Assembly (NCBI GenBank): GCA_010015745.1
Contig: ML978212.1
Location: forward strand, 124,001 to 188,000
From: Setomelanomma holmii
Taxonomy: Eukaryota > Ascomycota > Dothideomycetes > Pleosporales > Phaeosphaeriaceae
Length of the DNA stretch: 64,000 bases
Direction of reading: 5' to 3'
In this document: in pieces, positions 33,071-43,293 of the stretch
Layout of the letters: the number at the start of each line of letters is the position of its first letter
Position numbering within the stretch: the first letter of the stretch is position 1
The notes under the pieces: model-generated
What the model saw: the letters and a program-made list of their open reading frames with translations, nothing else
Database searches by the model: none
Told to the model about the DNA's origin: nothing
Made by a program: the position numbers and the translations under genes

Positions 33071-33884
33071 GTGGAATGATTTTGCCATCGAACTTGACGA
33101 GGCTGACATTATTGTCAGCTTCCAATCTTAGCAGATACATGAGATAAGGTTGCAGGCGGGGCTGGTTCCAGCACCAGACGTCCGCAGTCAATCTTGAGGT
33201 GCAATAAAGTTGATAATAGTGGTAGAGCACGTGAAGCTGACATGGAAGGAGAGGTGTCATGGTTGGAGAAGTTTGGTTTCGTCGCGTCTGGGGGAGTGGG
33301 GCATACCGGTACGGTAATTGTGGCTGAGCCGCGAACCATCCTCGCAGGCAGCCTCACGCGACTCAGCCATTGTCGACGAAACCCTCCCCCTGCGCACGCG
33401 TATATCATGCCCTAAAAGGAGCGATGTACGCAGCGTAGCTGCTCAGCATCACGAGCGAGGCGCACCAAAAGCTGGATCATTGCACGCGACGCGACCTCGG
33501 GAGGTCGCCCACATCGCCAGCTTCATATCGTTTCCATTTGGGTATCGATATGTTCCGACGACCTGTACATTGACCCGCTCTCTGTCCTAGCTTATATGCG
33601 GACAGTCACTCATGTCGGGCACGGTGATATACCGTAGCCCTCTAGTGTTCTGCCCGAGGTTCTCATCTCATCTTCCCTCTCACGCTAGTACGTTCTGGGC
33701 TTTTCACCCAGCTCGCGCCTTTGTACATAGCTCGCTCCTTCCATAGAATCGATACAACACGATTCACACATGTTCCATTCCTGGTCCTATTGACAACCCA
33801 TGGTGTTGCAAGCGTGATCTGAGACTGTACCGTTGTTGGCAACACGTTTCGCTTTCTTCCATCCTACATATTCAAGCTCAAGGT
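33071..33884. other. Gene-free stretch in the accessory region
   Basis: No convincing coding frame. Short frames occur on both strands but without ATG plus domain. No inverted repeats were noticed. Confidence 0.4.
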
Positions 33885-35095
33885 CTAGTAGTTGGTCATC
33901 TCATCGTTCATCTCCCTTCGATAGCGAAGCCAGACAGCGCACTCTTGCGGAGGCTTCTCGTGCGCATACTCAGGGTCATGCTGCAATTGTTCCAGGAAGT
34001 CCTTTTCCACCTTTCTCCTCTGCTCACTACCTTCTTCGCCCCACTCCAAACGCATTCTAGCTTTCTCGTCTTCAATGTCCTGCCTCAAGCGCGCCAGTCA
34101 AGCATAATGCTCCGAGAATAATATCTCGAGATTTTTGTTGGGAGGCGTATTTTCATGCCGCGATTAGCATTGCTTGCGTGAAGTGCCCATGCCCGCGGTG
34201 TCTCAAACCAGAAATCACACTCTGGACCTGGGTAGATAAATGGTGTCCGTGGATTCCGTGTATAATGTGTCTCTGTAGCCTGGATAAGTAGCAGAGGTCG
34301 AGCATAGTATCGATAGCAAAGGCGCTCCCAATTGTAATCACTGCGATAGAATGCCCCCACAGGTCCACGATATATTCTAGCAGGCGGTAGCACGCTTCGT
34401 GCTGTATCGGCAAGATTGTCAACAAGCTTCCATGTTGCTGGCTGACTGCGATCGTGCAACACCTGTTGCCAGAGACATTTTCTCAGCAAATAGCGGGAGC
34501 CAGCTTCTCTTTGAAGGCATGAATTTGACGCGCGAATGCAGGATGGGCATCTTTTGGCCAACATGGTTAGATCGATAGGTGCTGCTTCTCCTGCATTTAT
34601 GTGACCGCCCCCCTTCAAGATAACGTCTCTCGCGCGAGGAAGGCAGCGTTGGAAAGTTTGCCAGAAAGTATCTGCCTGTCGCTCGGCTACGTCCGTACTC
34701 GGCCGTCTTGCCCATTGACGTATGCCGTCTTTCCATAGATTCTGCTGGAAAGGCCCGTTAGAACCAAAGTCTACCTCGATATGCTCTATGCAGGCCAAAA
34801 CGTCCAAAGCATTAAGTGTGTGTCCAGAGTATCCTCCAGCCTGCAGCCATTCGCCATGAACGAGATATCGTGAACGAGGATCCGACCAAAACAGCTTTCT
34901 GGCCTCGTATCGTATAGCAGAGGAGACGTGCATGAGCTGGAAAAGCGTTGCACTGTGGCAGAAAGGGAGGACCTGCAGCTGAAGCTCTGTGGGCAATTGG
35001 ACAAATTGTGGGAAGGAAAACATCAGGCTGACATGCCTGTTCTGGCCGGACAAGATCTTGGAAATGGGTGTACGCCTCGCCTGAAAAGTTTGCAT
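33885..35095 (-). pseudogene. 2EXR/F-box-like gene with a single-base frameshift
   Basis: From the ATG at 35095 the frame runs 336 codons. It contains a 2EXR/F-box-like start (FPQFVQLPTELQLQVLPFC), a middle with RSRYLVHGEWLQAGG, and aromatic-rich blocks (CYRYYARPLLLIQATETHYT, ECDFWFETPRAWAL). It stops right after SRSIMLDWRA. In the neighbouring frame the next codons read LRQDIEDEKARMRLEW and continue as a charged, typical C-terminal helix to a stop at 33885. Insertion of one base near 34086-34092 would join both parts into one protein of about 400 residues. Fungal proteins of this class usually end in such a charged tail, so I read it as a recent frameshift. The long part alone might still be made. 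Confidence 0.55.
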
Positions 35096-35427
35096 GTAAA
35101 TTCCAATTTACTTGTACGGTACATGGGAGTTGAGACGCCACTGGAGACATTGTTTAGCGGAAGGTGCTGTGCGGCAATCGACAAGTGCAAGGTAGACGTG
35201 CGAAGTGGGGTACCTGCCCTTGCGGCACAGCCTTGAGCAACTCCACCACTTCTCATGAGACCTTACACAGTACGGAAACAAGATGTGTCACTAGACGAGA
35301 CATACGCGAAGCAGTACTGTTCAAGATTACAAACGATGCGTCGTATAGGTCGCCTTATTCCGTGCCACAAATTGTCTCTATTTGATATCCCACCTGACCA
35401 GCCTCTGCCCGTGTCCATTTGCGTGTC
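35096..35427. other. Spacer between two minus-strand genes
   Basis: Promoter side of the frameshifted gene and 3' side of the arrestin-like gene. Nothing else is seen. Confidence 0.45.
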
Positions 35428-36804
35428 TTACAATAGACTGTATATCGGCGAGCTTCCCCCCTCTGCTTCGTAGGCCGGAAGATCATTTGTCATATCGCCC
35501 TGCCCACCATCGCGCGACTCTCGGGCCGATCTCAGAGGCACCAGCACAGTGTATGCAAATTGAGCTGGTTTTCGATTGACCAAGCTGCCTGTAGCCTTAT
35601 GAAACGTATCCTCGCCCATGTGAATGCAAATGCGCAAGGTATGTTCTGTAAACATAGCGAACCTCGTACTTTGTTCGTGTTGCGACCCTGAGCCAGGGCA
35701 AGGGTGTGCATACAGGATAGTATTTTCAAGACGACTGGCGATAGTTGATAACTCGTCCGGATGTGGCAGCTCGGTATCTTTGGGTGTCTGAGCGTTGAAC
35801 TGCACTTCGAATTCTGACTCGGCCGTTGTATCACTAGAAGTTTTGAAAGGATAATGTAGTATGGGCTGATATTTGCCTTTGCTAATCGTTTGGACTTGTT
35901 CTAATCTTGTCGTGTCGGACATGGTGATCGAACTTCCGTCGCTCGATGGTCCAGATAAGGAGACGGTCTTTTCCTCGAGCTCCCATTGGATCGTTCGAGG
36001 CGTCATCTTCTTCACTTCACACTCTCGTATCCACGAGACGCTCGGAACAGATGTAGACGAGCTGCTGGGCGAGTCAAGGCCTTTGAGATGAAGTGTGATT
36101 GGCAGGTGTCGATTTCGTAAATCCTGCTTGCCGAATCGGGCCTTGACAGATAGTGGTGATTCGGGAAATGTGATCTTTGTGGAAGGCAGAAGGTGTGGTG
36201 GCTCGAGCCAGCGTTTTGATATCCGCAAGACTTGTTGCGTACGAAAGTTCTGTCCAGATGGCGTGGTCGAAGTCGCTACTAGGGCGTAGGATATCTCTAT
36301 CGACGGAAGTGCCATGCTCGGAGGTAGACTCGATGGTACCACAAGCTCGAACGTCGATGAGAGTAAGCCAGACCCGGTACTGGTCATGTTGACGGAGCAT
36401 TGCGCGAGTCTCTCCGCTTTTCCTAGGTCTAGGATATCGCTTTGTGACTTTGAGCCAAGACCCATTCGCCGGCGCCACGGCGTTGTATTGTTGTTCGCTT
36501 CATGCGTGGTCTTAAGCGCACCAAACCTGACGAGCTGGATCTGAACAAGGACGCCAGAGCTCTGCGATACTTCGGGGCTGTCTATACTCACGCGCCCATG
36601 GATACTGGGGTCGCGATTGCCATCCCCGATGGGGCGGAAGATAGTGATCTCAGAGGGTGCCTTCAGCCAAAGGTACAGCGACTTCATGCTGGAAAGAGTT
36701 TCTTGTTGTTCAATGACTCGACGGTGTACTCGAGCTATTGAGTCGGCTGCGGGGTCGAGTTGTAGAGAGATGTTCGTTGCTGGCGCATTATGGAGAGAGA
36801 TCAT
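35428..36804 (-). CDS. Putative arrestin-like protein
   Basis: Single-exon frame of 458 residues starting MISLHNAPATNISLQLDPA. The chain is rich in predicted beta strands, with an early segment like an arrestin N-domain (SLYLWLKAPSEITIF; GVLVQIQLVRFG; STFELVVPSSLPPSM; IEISYALVA) and a second strand-rich half (LPITLHLKGLD; RTIQWELEEKTVSL; FAYTVLVPL). The C-terminus contains NDLPAYEAE, resembling the degenerate PxY signals by which fungal alpha-arrestins recruit Rsp5 ubiquitin ligase. The family assignment rests on strand pattern and the tail and is moderate at best. If right, it would be an adaptor for endocytosis of plasma-membrane transporters. It is intact, unlike most neighbours in the 32-44 kb stretch. 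Confidence 0.5.
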   Translation of the reverse strand: MISLHNAPATNISLQLDPAADSIARVHRRVIEQQETLSSMKSLYLWLKAPSEITIFRPIGDGNRDPSIHGRVSIDSPEVSQSSGVLVQIQLVRFGALKTTHEANNNTTPWRRRMGLGSKSQSDILDLGKAERLAQCSVNMTSTGSGLLSSTFELVVPSSLPPSMALPSIEISYALVATSTTPSGQNFRTQQVLRISKRWLEPPHLLPSTKITFPESPLSVKARFGKQDLRNRHLPITLHLKGLDSPSSSSTSVPSVSWIRECEVKKMTPRTIQWELEEKTVSLSGPSSDGSSITMSDTTRLEQVQTISKGKYQPILHYPFKTSSDTTAESEFEVQFNAQTPKDTELPHPDELSTIASRLENTILYAHPCPGSGSQHEQSTRFAMFTEHTLRICIHMGEDTFHKATGSLVNRKPAQFAYTVLVPLRSARESRDGGQGDMTNDLPAYEAEGGSSPIYSLL

Positions 36805-37154
36805 GATCTAATATGGACGACAACGACGAGTGACATTACAAAGCGTGAATGTGAGAGTGAATACGGAAATTAATATGTCAGCAGTCAAACACCTCCAAGA
36901 GTCGCAAAATTCATGTATCACTTACATGAAGCTAAAGCGAGCTCACGTTGATGTCGACTACCGAAAGAGGATGCCAAGACGCACATGCAGCAGCTTAGCA
37001 CGAGTACTCTAGCTGCTTTCGCACTAGCGCAAGTGAAGGGAGGTTGACTAGTAAGAAAAGGCAAAGACCGGAAGAACAACAGTCTTGTGGTAAAAGTGAT
37101 GCAAGAAGTGTAAAATGTTTGTTGGTCATCCCCAGCTCGTTCCTGCTGTGTCAG
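36805..37154. other. Spacer
   Basis: Promoter side of the arrestin-like gene and 3' side of the oxidase pseudogene. No gene is visible. Confidence 0.45.
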
Positions 37155-38617
37155 CTACTTGATGTTGAACCACTGATTAAACCTGTTCTCCGAATCTCAT
37201 TTGCGTTTCAGCTCTCGCAATCGCGGTAAGCTGTCGCCGTAGATCTCTTTCAACGGCTCATCCCCGTGCGCAAAGTTGACATACCTGCGTTGTGTTAGCA
37301 TTCTTTGACCAGGTTGTAGCACTCGTACTTGGACTCACGTTGCATTTGTATCTCGTCTACCGCTTCTCCTCCACAACTCGCGGACTTCTTTTCCAAATTT
37401 GACAGCCTCGTCATCCAAGCTCGCATCCGTGTACCACGAAAGGATTGCACCGGCGTATCGTACATTGCGATGCGGAAAGGCTGCCAATGGCTCCCCCTCG
37501 AATCGCTTCTCTGTCATCGGATACGGTTCCAGTAGTATAACGCTGGCGTGCGCCGTGGGCTTCCGCTGGAATTCAACGTACTTGTTCCAAATCTCTCGCC
37601 AAGCGTGACTGTCGAGATAATCAAGTCCTCCTCCGAACGCCGGCTTGCGTTCAGAATGTGTACCAAAAGGATTCGAACCAGTGTTCCATTCGGGAAAGGG
37701 TAGGACACCGGTTGTCTCCATCACTGGCCCGATGTCGTAGTAAGCTTTGAACGCTTCGCGACCCGTTTCTGGAGTGCCTTGAAATAGCCAGACCATAACG
37801 ATAACCATTGGAGCGTGACTGAAAGGGCCACTACTTCGAAGTTTAAGAAAGTGACCATGTCGGGTGTGAGTTCGAGTCTTTCGACAGCTTCCACAACTTG
37901 CCCCAACCTGTCTTCGGTGAATACGAGTGCCCCACTCCATGCACTTCGGTCTTCCTTGGGTATTGGGTATGCCTTTACAGTCGCTGAAGTTACGATGCGA
38001 AAGTTCGGACCTGCTCCGCGCATAGCCCAGAATAAGTCACTCTCTGATGAGGTCGAGATAGTCCGAAGTTGTCCATCAGCAATCACAAGCCGCATTTGCA
38101 GTATGTTGTCGACTCCAAAACCTGTCTGGCCAAGTAAGTTCCCGTATCCACCGCCGAGGAGAGCGCCAAGCGTTCCGACGTAATTGCAATTACCAGTCTG
38201 TACGAGTATACCCGCAGCATCCGCAGCTGGGATGGTCTCGCGGACCTTCGCACCTCCGCCAATGACTGCTGTATTTCTATCATCAGCCACGGCGATGCTA
38301 TTTAGTTGCGCAAGATTAATGAGAACGAGGTTATTTGTCTTCGGGAACGATTTCCACCCATTGCCTCCGCTTTGAGCCAGAAAGGGTAGATGATGATTAA
38401 CGCAGTATTGAACCGAAGATCAATGTCAGCACAATCGCCAAAGCAAAGAGAGTTGTGGTCACTCACAATCAACGCCACATCCTCCTCGCTCGCCACGTTC
38501 ACAGAAGCGACGACTTCGGGCGCCCTGTAGGTGCTCCATCTCGGTGGTGGGTCACTGATAATGGAAGCTTTGTCGGACAGCTTTGGTCCCTAGGTCTCGC
38601 ACGATCGCCTCTAGCAT
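37155..38617 (-). pseudogene. FAD-linked oxidase (berberine bridge enzyme-like), multiply broken
   Basis: Remnant of a cytosolic-type FAD_binding_4/BBE oxidoreductase, a family common in secondary metabolism. Recognisable parts include VNVASEEDVALI, HHLPFLAQSGGNGW, LVLINLAQLNSIAV, GNCNYVGTLGALLGGGYGNL, SDLFWAMRGAGPNF, and the C-terminal VNFAHGDEPLKEIYG and RFNQWFNIK. Four defects are seen. One extra base near 38580-38586 shifts frame shortly after the ATG at 38617. The intron at 38414-38466 has a GTGAGT donor but ends CG rather than AG. The frame slips again near 37830-37850. A TGA at 37197-37199 replaces a conserved Trp position 14 codons before the old stop (TAG at 37155-37157). The intron near 37280-37330 is still normal. 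This gene cannot make the full enzyme. Confidence 0.8.
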
Positions 38618-39214
38618 TCTTAGAATGTCGGCGCGATAGAAATGGAGTATCAGGATCGTTCAAATGATGAGCTTTTCGCTGAACTTCGTGTGCAACTTGG
38701 TGAGGAAGAAAGTCAATTATAGGAGCTTAGCAGGACAGATCGAGAGAGCTTGAGTGGGCTTCGACTGAGCTGCCAGCTGAAACATGGGATTTGAAGAACG
38801 GAAGCTTCGGCGCTCGCGGCCACATTTGCCCGCATCTTGGTGTCAGCTTATGTTCGTGAATAGACTTAAGGCCATATGGTTAAGGCCTCCCATCTTTTCT
38901 GTCTGGCCTGATGGTAGGTGGTAAGCTGCTACGACAGGGTGTTTGCGCTCGTCAAGTAGGCATTTCAGCAGAGCGAAATACGACTATTGCGCGCCTTGCT
39001 ATGATGGTAGCGTCTATTAGGCTTGGTGTGGTGCTGAATATGTTCGGTGGGAGGTGTGAGGAAGTGGAAACAGAAGCAGATGTATTTTAGCTTCGATGAT
39101 GTCACCACAACTCCCAATCGCTGTTGAAGAGCCTCATCTTTCGCTGGTCACAACCTCCTAGAACATCCTACGAGGTGTTCTTTGACGCTGGCCGTAGCAT
39201 GTTCCGCCTCTCAG
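38618..39214. other. Gene-free stretch in the accessory region
   Basis: No reading frame of interest. It lies upstream of the oxidase remnant and would have carried its promoter. Confidence 0.45.
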
Positions 39215-39939
39215 CTAATTCGTGGAATTCCTCATCAGTATCATCTCTTGCTCGATGGCGCGCATGCGACCCCGATGCTCATTTTCGCTACGCGCGTGAC
39301 AGTATCCCAAATACTCTTGTATCAGCGCTTCACCCCTAGTAGAGATTGCTTGTAAACGATCAAATGGTCGCACCTCTACGCCTGTGCTCTCAGCTGCTCT
39401 GTGTAGGGTCAGCGACAGTCGAAACACAATCTACAGAGACTGACCGTGCCGAATCGTCCATGTAATGCCCAGGCCAGTTTGTTCTTCGCTGCGTCCTGTC
39501 CGAATGCTGCCTTCTCAAACGGGGTTCTTCACTCGTTTCTGCTGGAAATGCCTTCTCATGGTCCTCATGCAGATATCTGCGACTGCGTTCTCTGCGCAAC
39601 TCCGGCTGTCCCAAGCCTGCGTCGAAGATTTGCCTCTGTTACATACTCTTTCGACTATCAATTTCCGGCAACTCGGTGCCGTTGTCACTGTGATCGAGTC
39701 GCGGCAGATAAGAGATCCGTTGTCGTGCTGGCAACAGATCATACTCGCTCCGCTCTGGAGGCGGATACTGCATTGGCGATGGCAGTTCGTCAATATATAG
39801 GAACAGAGAGTACCGAATGGGAAGGCATTTCATGACGATCCCTTTGCGAGTGTATCGCAGACGCGTAGAGTGGGCCGGGTAGTATCGGTGGACTCTTGAC
39901 ATCCTGCTCGCAGTCCTCACACTGCCGTTGTTCCTGTCC
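39215..39939 (-). pseudogene. Degenerate gene of unknown function
   Basis: A minus-strand series of frames reads like one protein. An upstream part (CEDCEQDVKSPPILPGPLYA) ends in a stop near 39790 and is continued, one base out of frame, by DELPSPMQYPPPERSEYDLL. That runs to a TAA at 39639-39641 and, in the same frame, resumes as GLGQPELRRERSRRYLHE. A normal-looking intron (GTCAGT..CTACACAG, about 39400-39445) then joins it to AAESTGVEVRPFDRLQAIS, ending at 39215. GTATGT overlaps the TAA, so an intron there is possible, but no good acceptor and branch pair was found. No family is recognised. Confidence 0.35.
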
Positions 39940-40197
39940 TTCGTTCTTCGTCATCGCATCGGACGTCTCCGATCACCTCGAGCCCGAAGCCTTGTCCCGG
40001 CTGTTCTGAAGGCGTCGATCTTCTGGCCTGGTATGGTTCTTCGCTTCCAATACCAGCACCCCTGAATCTCATTTACCTAAAATGCCACTATGAGTTCATC
40101 GCAAGTGCCTCGGAGGTTTCTATGCCGGCTGTTGTTGAACGCGAAACCTGGGTCGTCGTTGTACATCCCAGTCTTGAGATCAAGAAGGAAGTAGAAC

Positions 40198-40676
40198 TTA
40201 GACCACAGCACGGAACCCCTCGGTATCGCGCCATTCGTTCAACGGATATGCGAGTTTGGTTATGGAGGCAAACCACCGAGGCTCATACAATGTGTAGTCG
40301 CGATCCTTGTCATTGACAACGCCAAGCTTGAGCGTGTACGGTCATCCGTTCTGCTTGATTCAGTACACGTAGGCATATGTATCGCCCTTGTGACCAATAT
40401 AGAGCTGAAAGGGGTCAGCGGGTTTGCTTTTACCGGTCTCGATTTTGAACATGTTGCTGTCGTCATGCGGCACGAGGTCGATGCAATCGAGACCAGGGAG
40501 TGCTTCAAGTTGCGCATCCGAAAGCTCAACTTTTCTTGAAGCGCATCGGGAGTGTCGGCGAGATGTAGTAGAGCTATTGTTGTGGTCTACATGATGCTGT
40601 CTGGTTAGTATTGGAGCGGAAGGGTCAGCGGGCAAGGGTCGATACATACAAAGTGGTACGTTTGCTCAACCTTCAT
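40198..40676 (-). pseudogene. Degenerate small gene with two in-frame TGA codons
   Basis: Start MKVEQTYHF at 40676, then an intron (GTATGT donor, TACTAAC branch, TGTAG acceptor) and ALLHLADTPDALQEK. A run of A (40531-40535 on the plus strand is TTTTC) appears one base short, after which the neighbouring frame reads VELSDAQLEALPG, DDSNMFKIETGKSKP and QLYIGHKGDTYAYVY. A TGA at 40360-40362 follows; the same frame continues IKQNG, meets a second TGA at 40342-40344, and continues PYTLKLGVVNDKDRDYTLYE to a TAA at 40198. Each TGA is one transition from TGG or CGA. The family is not recognised. Confidence 0.6.
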
Positions 40677-41037
40677 GCGGCCCATATACTGGTCACGCCA
40701 TCTGCAATCGCTTGACAAGCAAGTTGTTCGAGTGCGGCAATCTGCTGCCTATGCCGTTTAGTAAATACGATCATGCGACGTGTGTTGTCGTATAGCGTCA
40801 AGGGGGAACAACTGTTGTGATTGATCGCCATATTTGAACAGCCTAACGATTTGCTTGCGCAGATGGAGGAAGAAGAATCAATAAAGGAGGCTGCCTGGTT
40901 GCTTGAATCGATGTGAAAGAGAGCAATTGATAATTACTCGTGAGCTTTCGAATGCCACGCAGGAGTAAGCTCAACGTGGACAATAGAGAGATAGCCATAA
41001 GTCACTTGATAAGGCAAACTGAAAGCCTGGTAGCTTA
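40677..41037. other. Spacer in the accessory region
   Basis: No gene is visible. It holds the putative promoter of the degenerate gene at 40198-40676 and the 3' side of the F-box pseudogene. Confidence 0.45.
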
Positions 41038-42880
41038 TTATTCCATCAAGTCTTCATTGAAGTCTTCCCACATTTCATCTTCATGCATCGTCATCGCAGG
41101 CCGCATGTTCTCATCAACGCCAAGCTCTCGAAATTGGTCGGCAAGCACTGGATCCAGCGGATGTAGGGTTGGCATGCGATCTTTAAGCGTGTACTTTCCG
41201 TCCTTCCAGACCATACAGGGCCTCAGAGATATCAAGTGACTTCCGTCTTTTGTAAACACGGTCCTGCGCGAATTGGTCACGTATAAGTCGTCATCGACCG
41301 GGAAGAGGCCAAAGTCGTCACTCCTCGCATTTATACGAGTGGAGATGTCAACAATTGACTTGGACATGTCCAAGAGGCGAGGACACGTCTGAGACTTGGT
41401 CAAGCCTCCTGCGGCCGTGACGATAAGCTTTTGTAAGTTCGGGAGCTTCGTACGCCAATGGTGGATTAGATGCCTGATCTGGCGGTGATCACCAAACACT
41501 GCCTGCGTAGACTTTGTGCAGGATGAGGCTTTGTAGGGATTCTGGCGAACGGGTCTGGAGCTTTTCGGTAGCTTCGTCAAGAGGTGCATCAGTAGCCAAT
41601 GCTTCAAGCCGCCTCGTCTCTACTTGCTCGTCCTCGTCATCTGGTTTCACCAAGATTGATCCCTAGGCTTCTACGGTAGTGTCGAGCGTTTTAAGGCTGG
41701 TAGAATCGTGCAGTGACCGAAGTGCATCCACCTTGGCCTCGAAGAGGTCAACAGGTTCTAAGTCGATGAAGAGTTTCTCAAGCACAGTCTTTGAGATGAC
41801 AATGTTTCCACTAATTCGGCCAGGGTGAAAATGACTGTTCCGAGACGCTTGTCGCCTTCCGAATGAAATAGCGAAGTCAAGTGTGGACAAGCTCGTTTTA
41901 GAGAAAGATGTGATTAGCTCGTATGTCATGTACGACAAGTCTGTGAGTTGTACATACAAGAGCACTCTCATCTGGCTTTTCGACTGTTTACAACACTGCA
42001 TGACCAATCGTGTGATCTTCGTAGATCCTGGGTGTAAGCTTAATGCCACGGGTGTGAGGTCGGCGTCCATGCAAACCGACTCCCTAATATCCTCTCGCCA
42101 CCCTTCGTCAGCCTTGTATACCTCGACTGTCTTTACGTTGCTAGACTGCAGCAGGTTGTGGAGAAATGAGAGAGGCCATTCAAGCTCGTCGTCAGTAGCA
42201 CATACAGTTAGGCATTGTAGTGCTTTGAACGCATGACTGATGGGCCAGGGAAGCGTATGGGGATGATGTGGTGCTCCGTGAATATGTAAGTGTCAGAGAT
42301 TGGGTAAAAGAGCAAGGAGAACAATCAAGAAGGGCTCGTCAATGCCGATGCGAAGAAGTTTGCAGAAAATTTCGTCGAATGTGACCTCATCGATGTCTTC
42401 ACCATAGATATTGTTGTACCAGCCTTCGGCATTCTCTTCATTATATTGTTCTTGATATTCCCAGGTCGTCATTATCTTCAAAATGCTGCTAGTCGGCTCA
42501 TATGGCAACGCTTCCGTGATTACGCCAGCTTTGATGGCCGCTCGGGTCAGCTTGTCGTACTCTTCTGCTGTACAATGTTCGAGATCGGATTGACCATCTG
42601 AAATCGGGCCGTGCTCCGGATTAAGGTCCGCGATGTGCCTGTATGCCTTGAGATCAACCCAATGAACATACTTAGCCAGCTCGGGACGGTCAATTAGTCG
42701 CAGTACGAACGGTTTGAGCGACCTTCCATATATATGACGATTCGTATACTCGCGAAAAAGTGCTGATTCGGTGGCATCGCGGAGTCGTCGATGAGTTAAA
42801 GTAACATTGAGCAAATCCGGCTGTGCAAGGTGTGACGCGACATTGAGTATGGTCTCAGTAGCGAGGTCAAAGAGATGCAT
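41038..42880 (-). pseudogene. F-box protein gene with two stops and a frameshift
   Basis: F-box proteins are substrate receptors of SCF ubiquitin ligases. The start MHLFDLATETILNVASHL with LLNVTLTHRRLRDATE is a typical F-box. The frame ends at a TGA (42293-42295) after ALLPNL, yet the same frame continues HLHIHGAPHHPHTLPW, ISHAFKALQCLTVCATDD, and through VLEKLFIDLEPVDLFEAK to a TAG at 41663-41665. It then runs on past the TAG for about 40 codons and shifts by one base near 41510-41540 into VFGDHRQIRHLIHHWRTK and a normal C-terminus ending MHEDEMWEDFNEDLME. The complete protein would have been about 615 residues. TGA from CGA and TAG from CAG or TGG are single transitions. Confidence 0.78.
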
Positions 42881-43293
42881 TTTGGCGATGTAAGGAGGAA
42901 GGAACGCGTCGCGCGTTGGAACCTTTGGGGAGTGATCGAGAACGATCTAGGCCGATCGTGGTTAGCGTTCTGGCTCGTGCCCGCCTCATAATCAACGCAA
43001 CAAGCTGTCACATCTTGCAATTGTGGCTTGCGACGATTATGCGCTGCATCAACGAAGGCCATGCCACTGAATAAGATGACTACATGAGGCTGATGTTCAG
43101 CATTCAGGATACCCAAGACATTAGTACGGTAATGGCACCTGCTGTCCTTCGGTGCCTTTCACTCGATGCTCATCCTTGACCAAGCTATGCTCGAACCTGC
43201 GCTTTCAGCCAAAAGCTCCTAGATCTTGCACCTCAATGACGCAATCAAGACTAAGGAAAGCTTCGAATAGCAAGCTTCTGGTCCGTCGATATC
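42881..43293. other. Spacer between two F-box pseudogenes
   Basis: Short frames only; no gene is supported. Promoter side of the F-box pseudogene. Confidence 0.45.

Noticed and set aside
37668..37690. A tRNA B-box-like sequence (GGTTCGAATCC on the minus strand)
   Set aside because: It encodes Thr-Gly-Ser-Asn-Pro of the FAD-oxidase remnant; no A box, acceptor stem or cloverleaf could be paired around it.
39611..39642. A 30-base intron (GTATGT..GACGCAG) removing the TAA in the unknown gene
   Set aside because: It is shorter than any other intron seen here (46 bases or more) and lacks a branch site.
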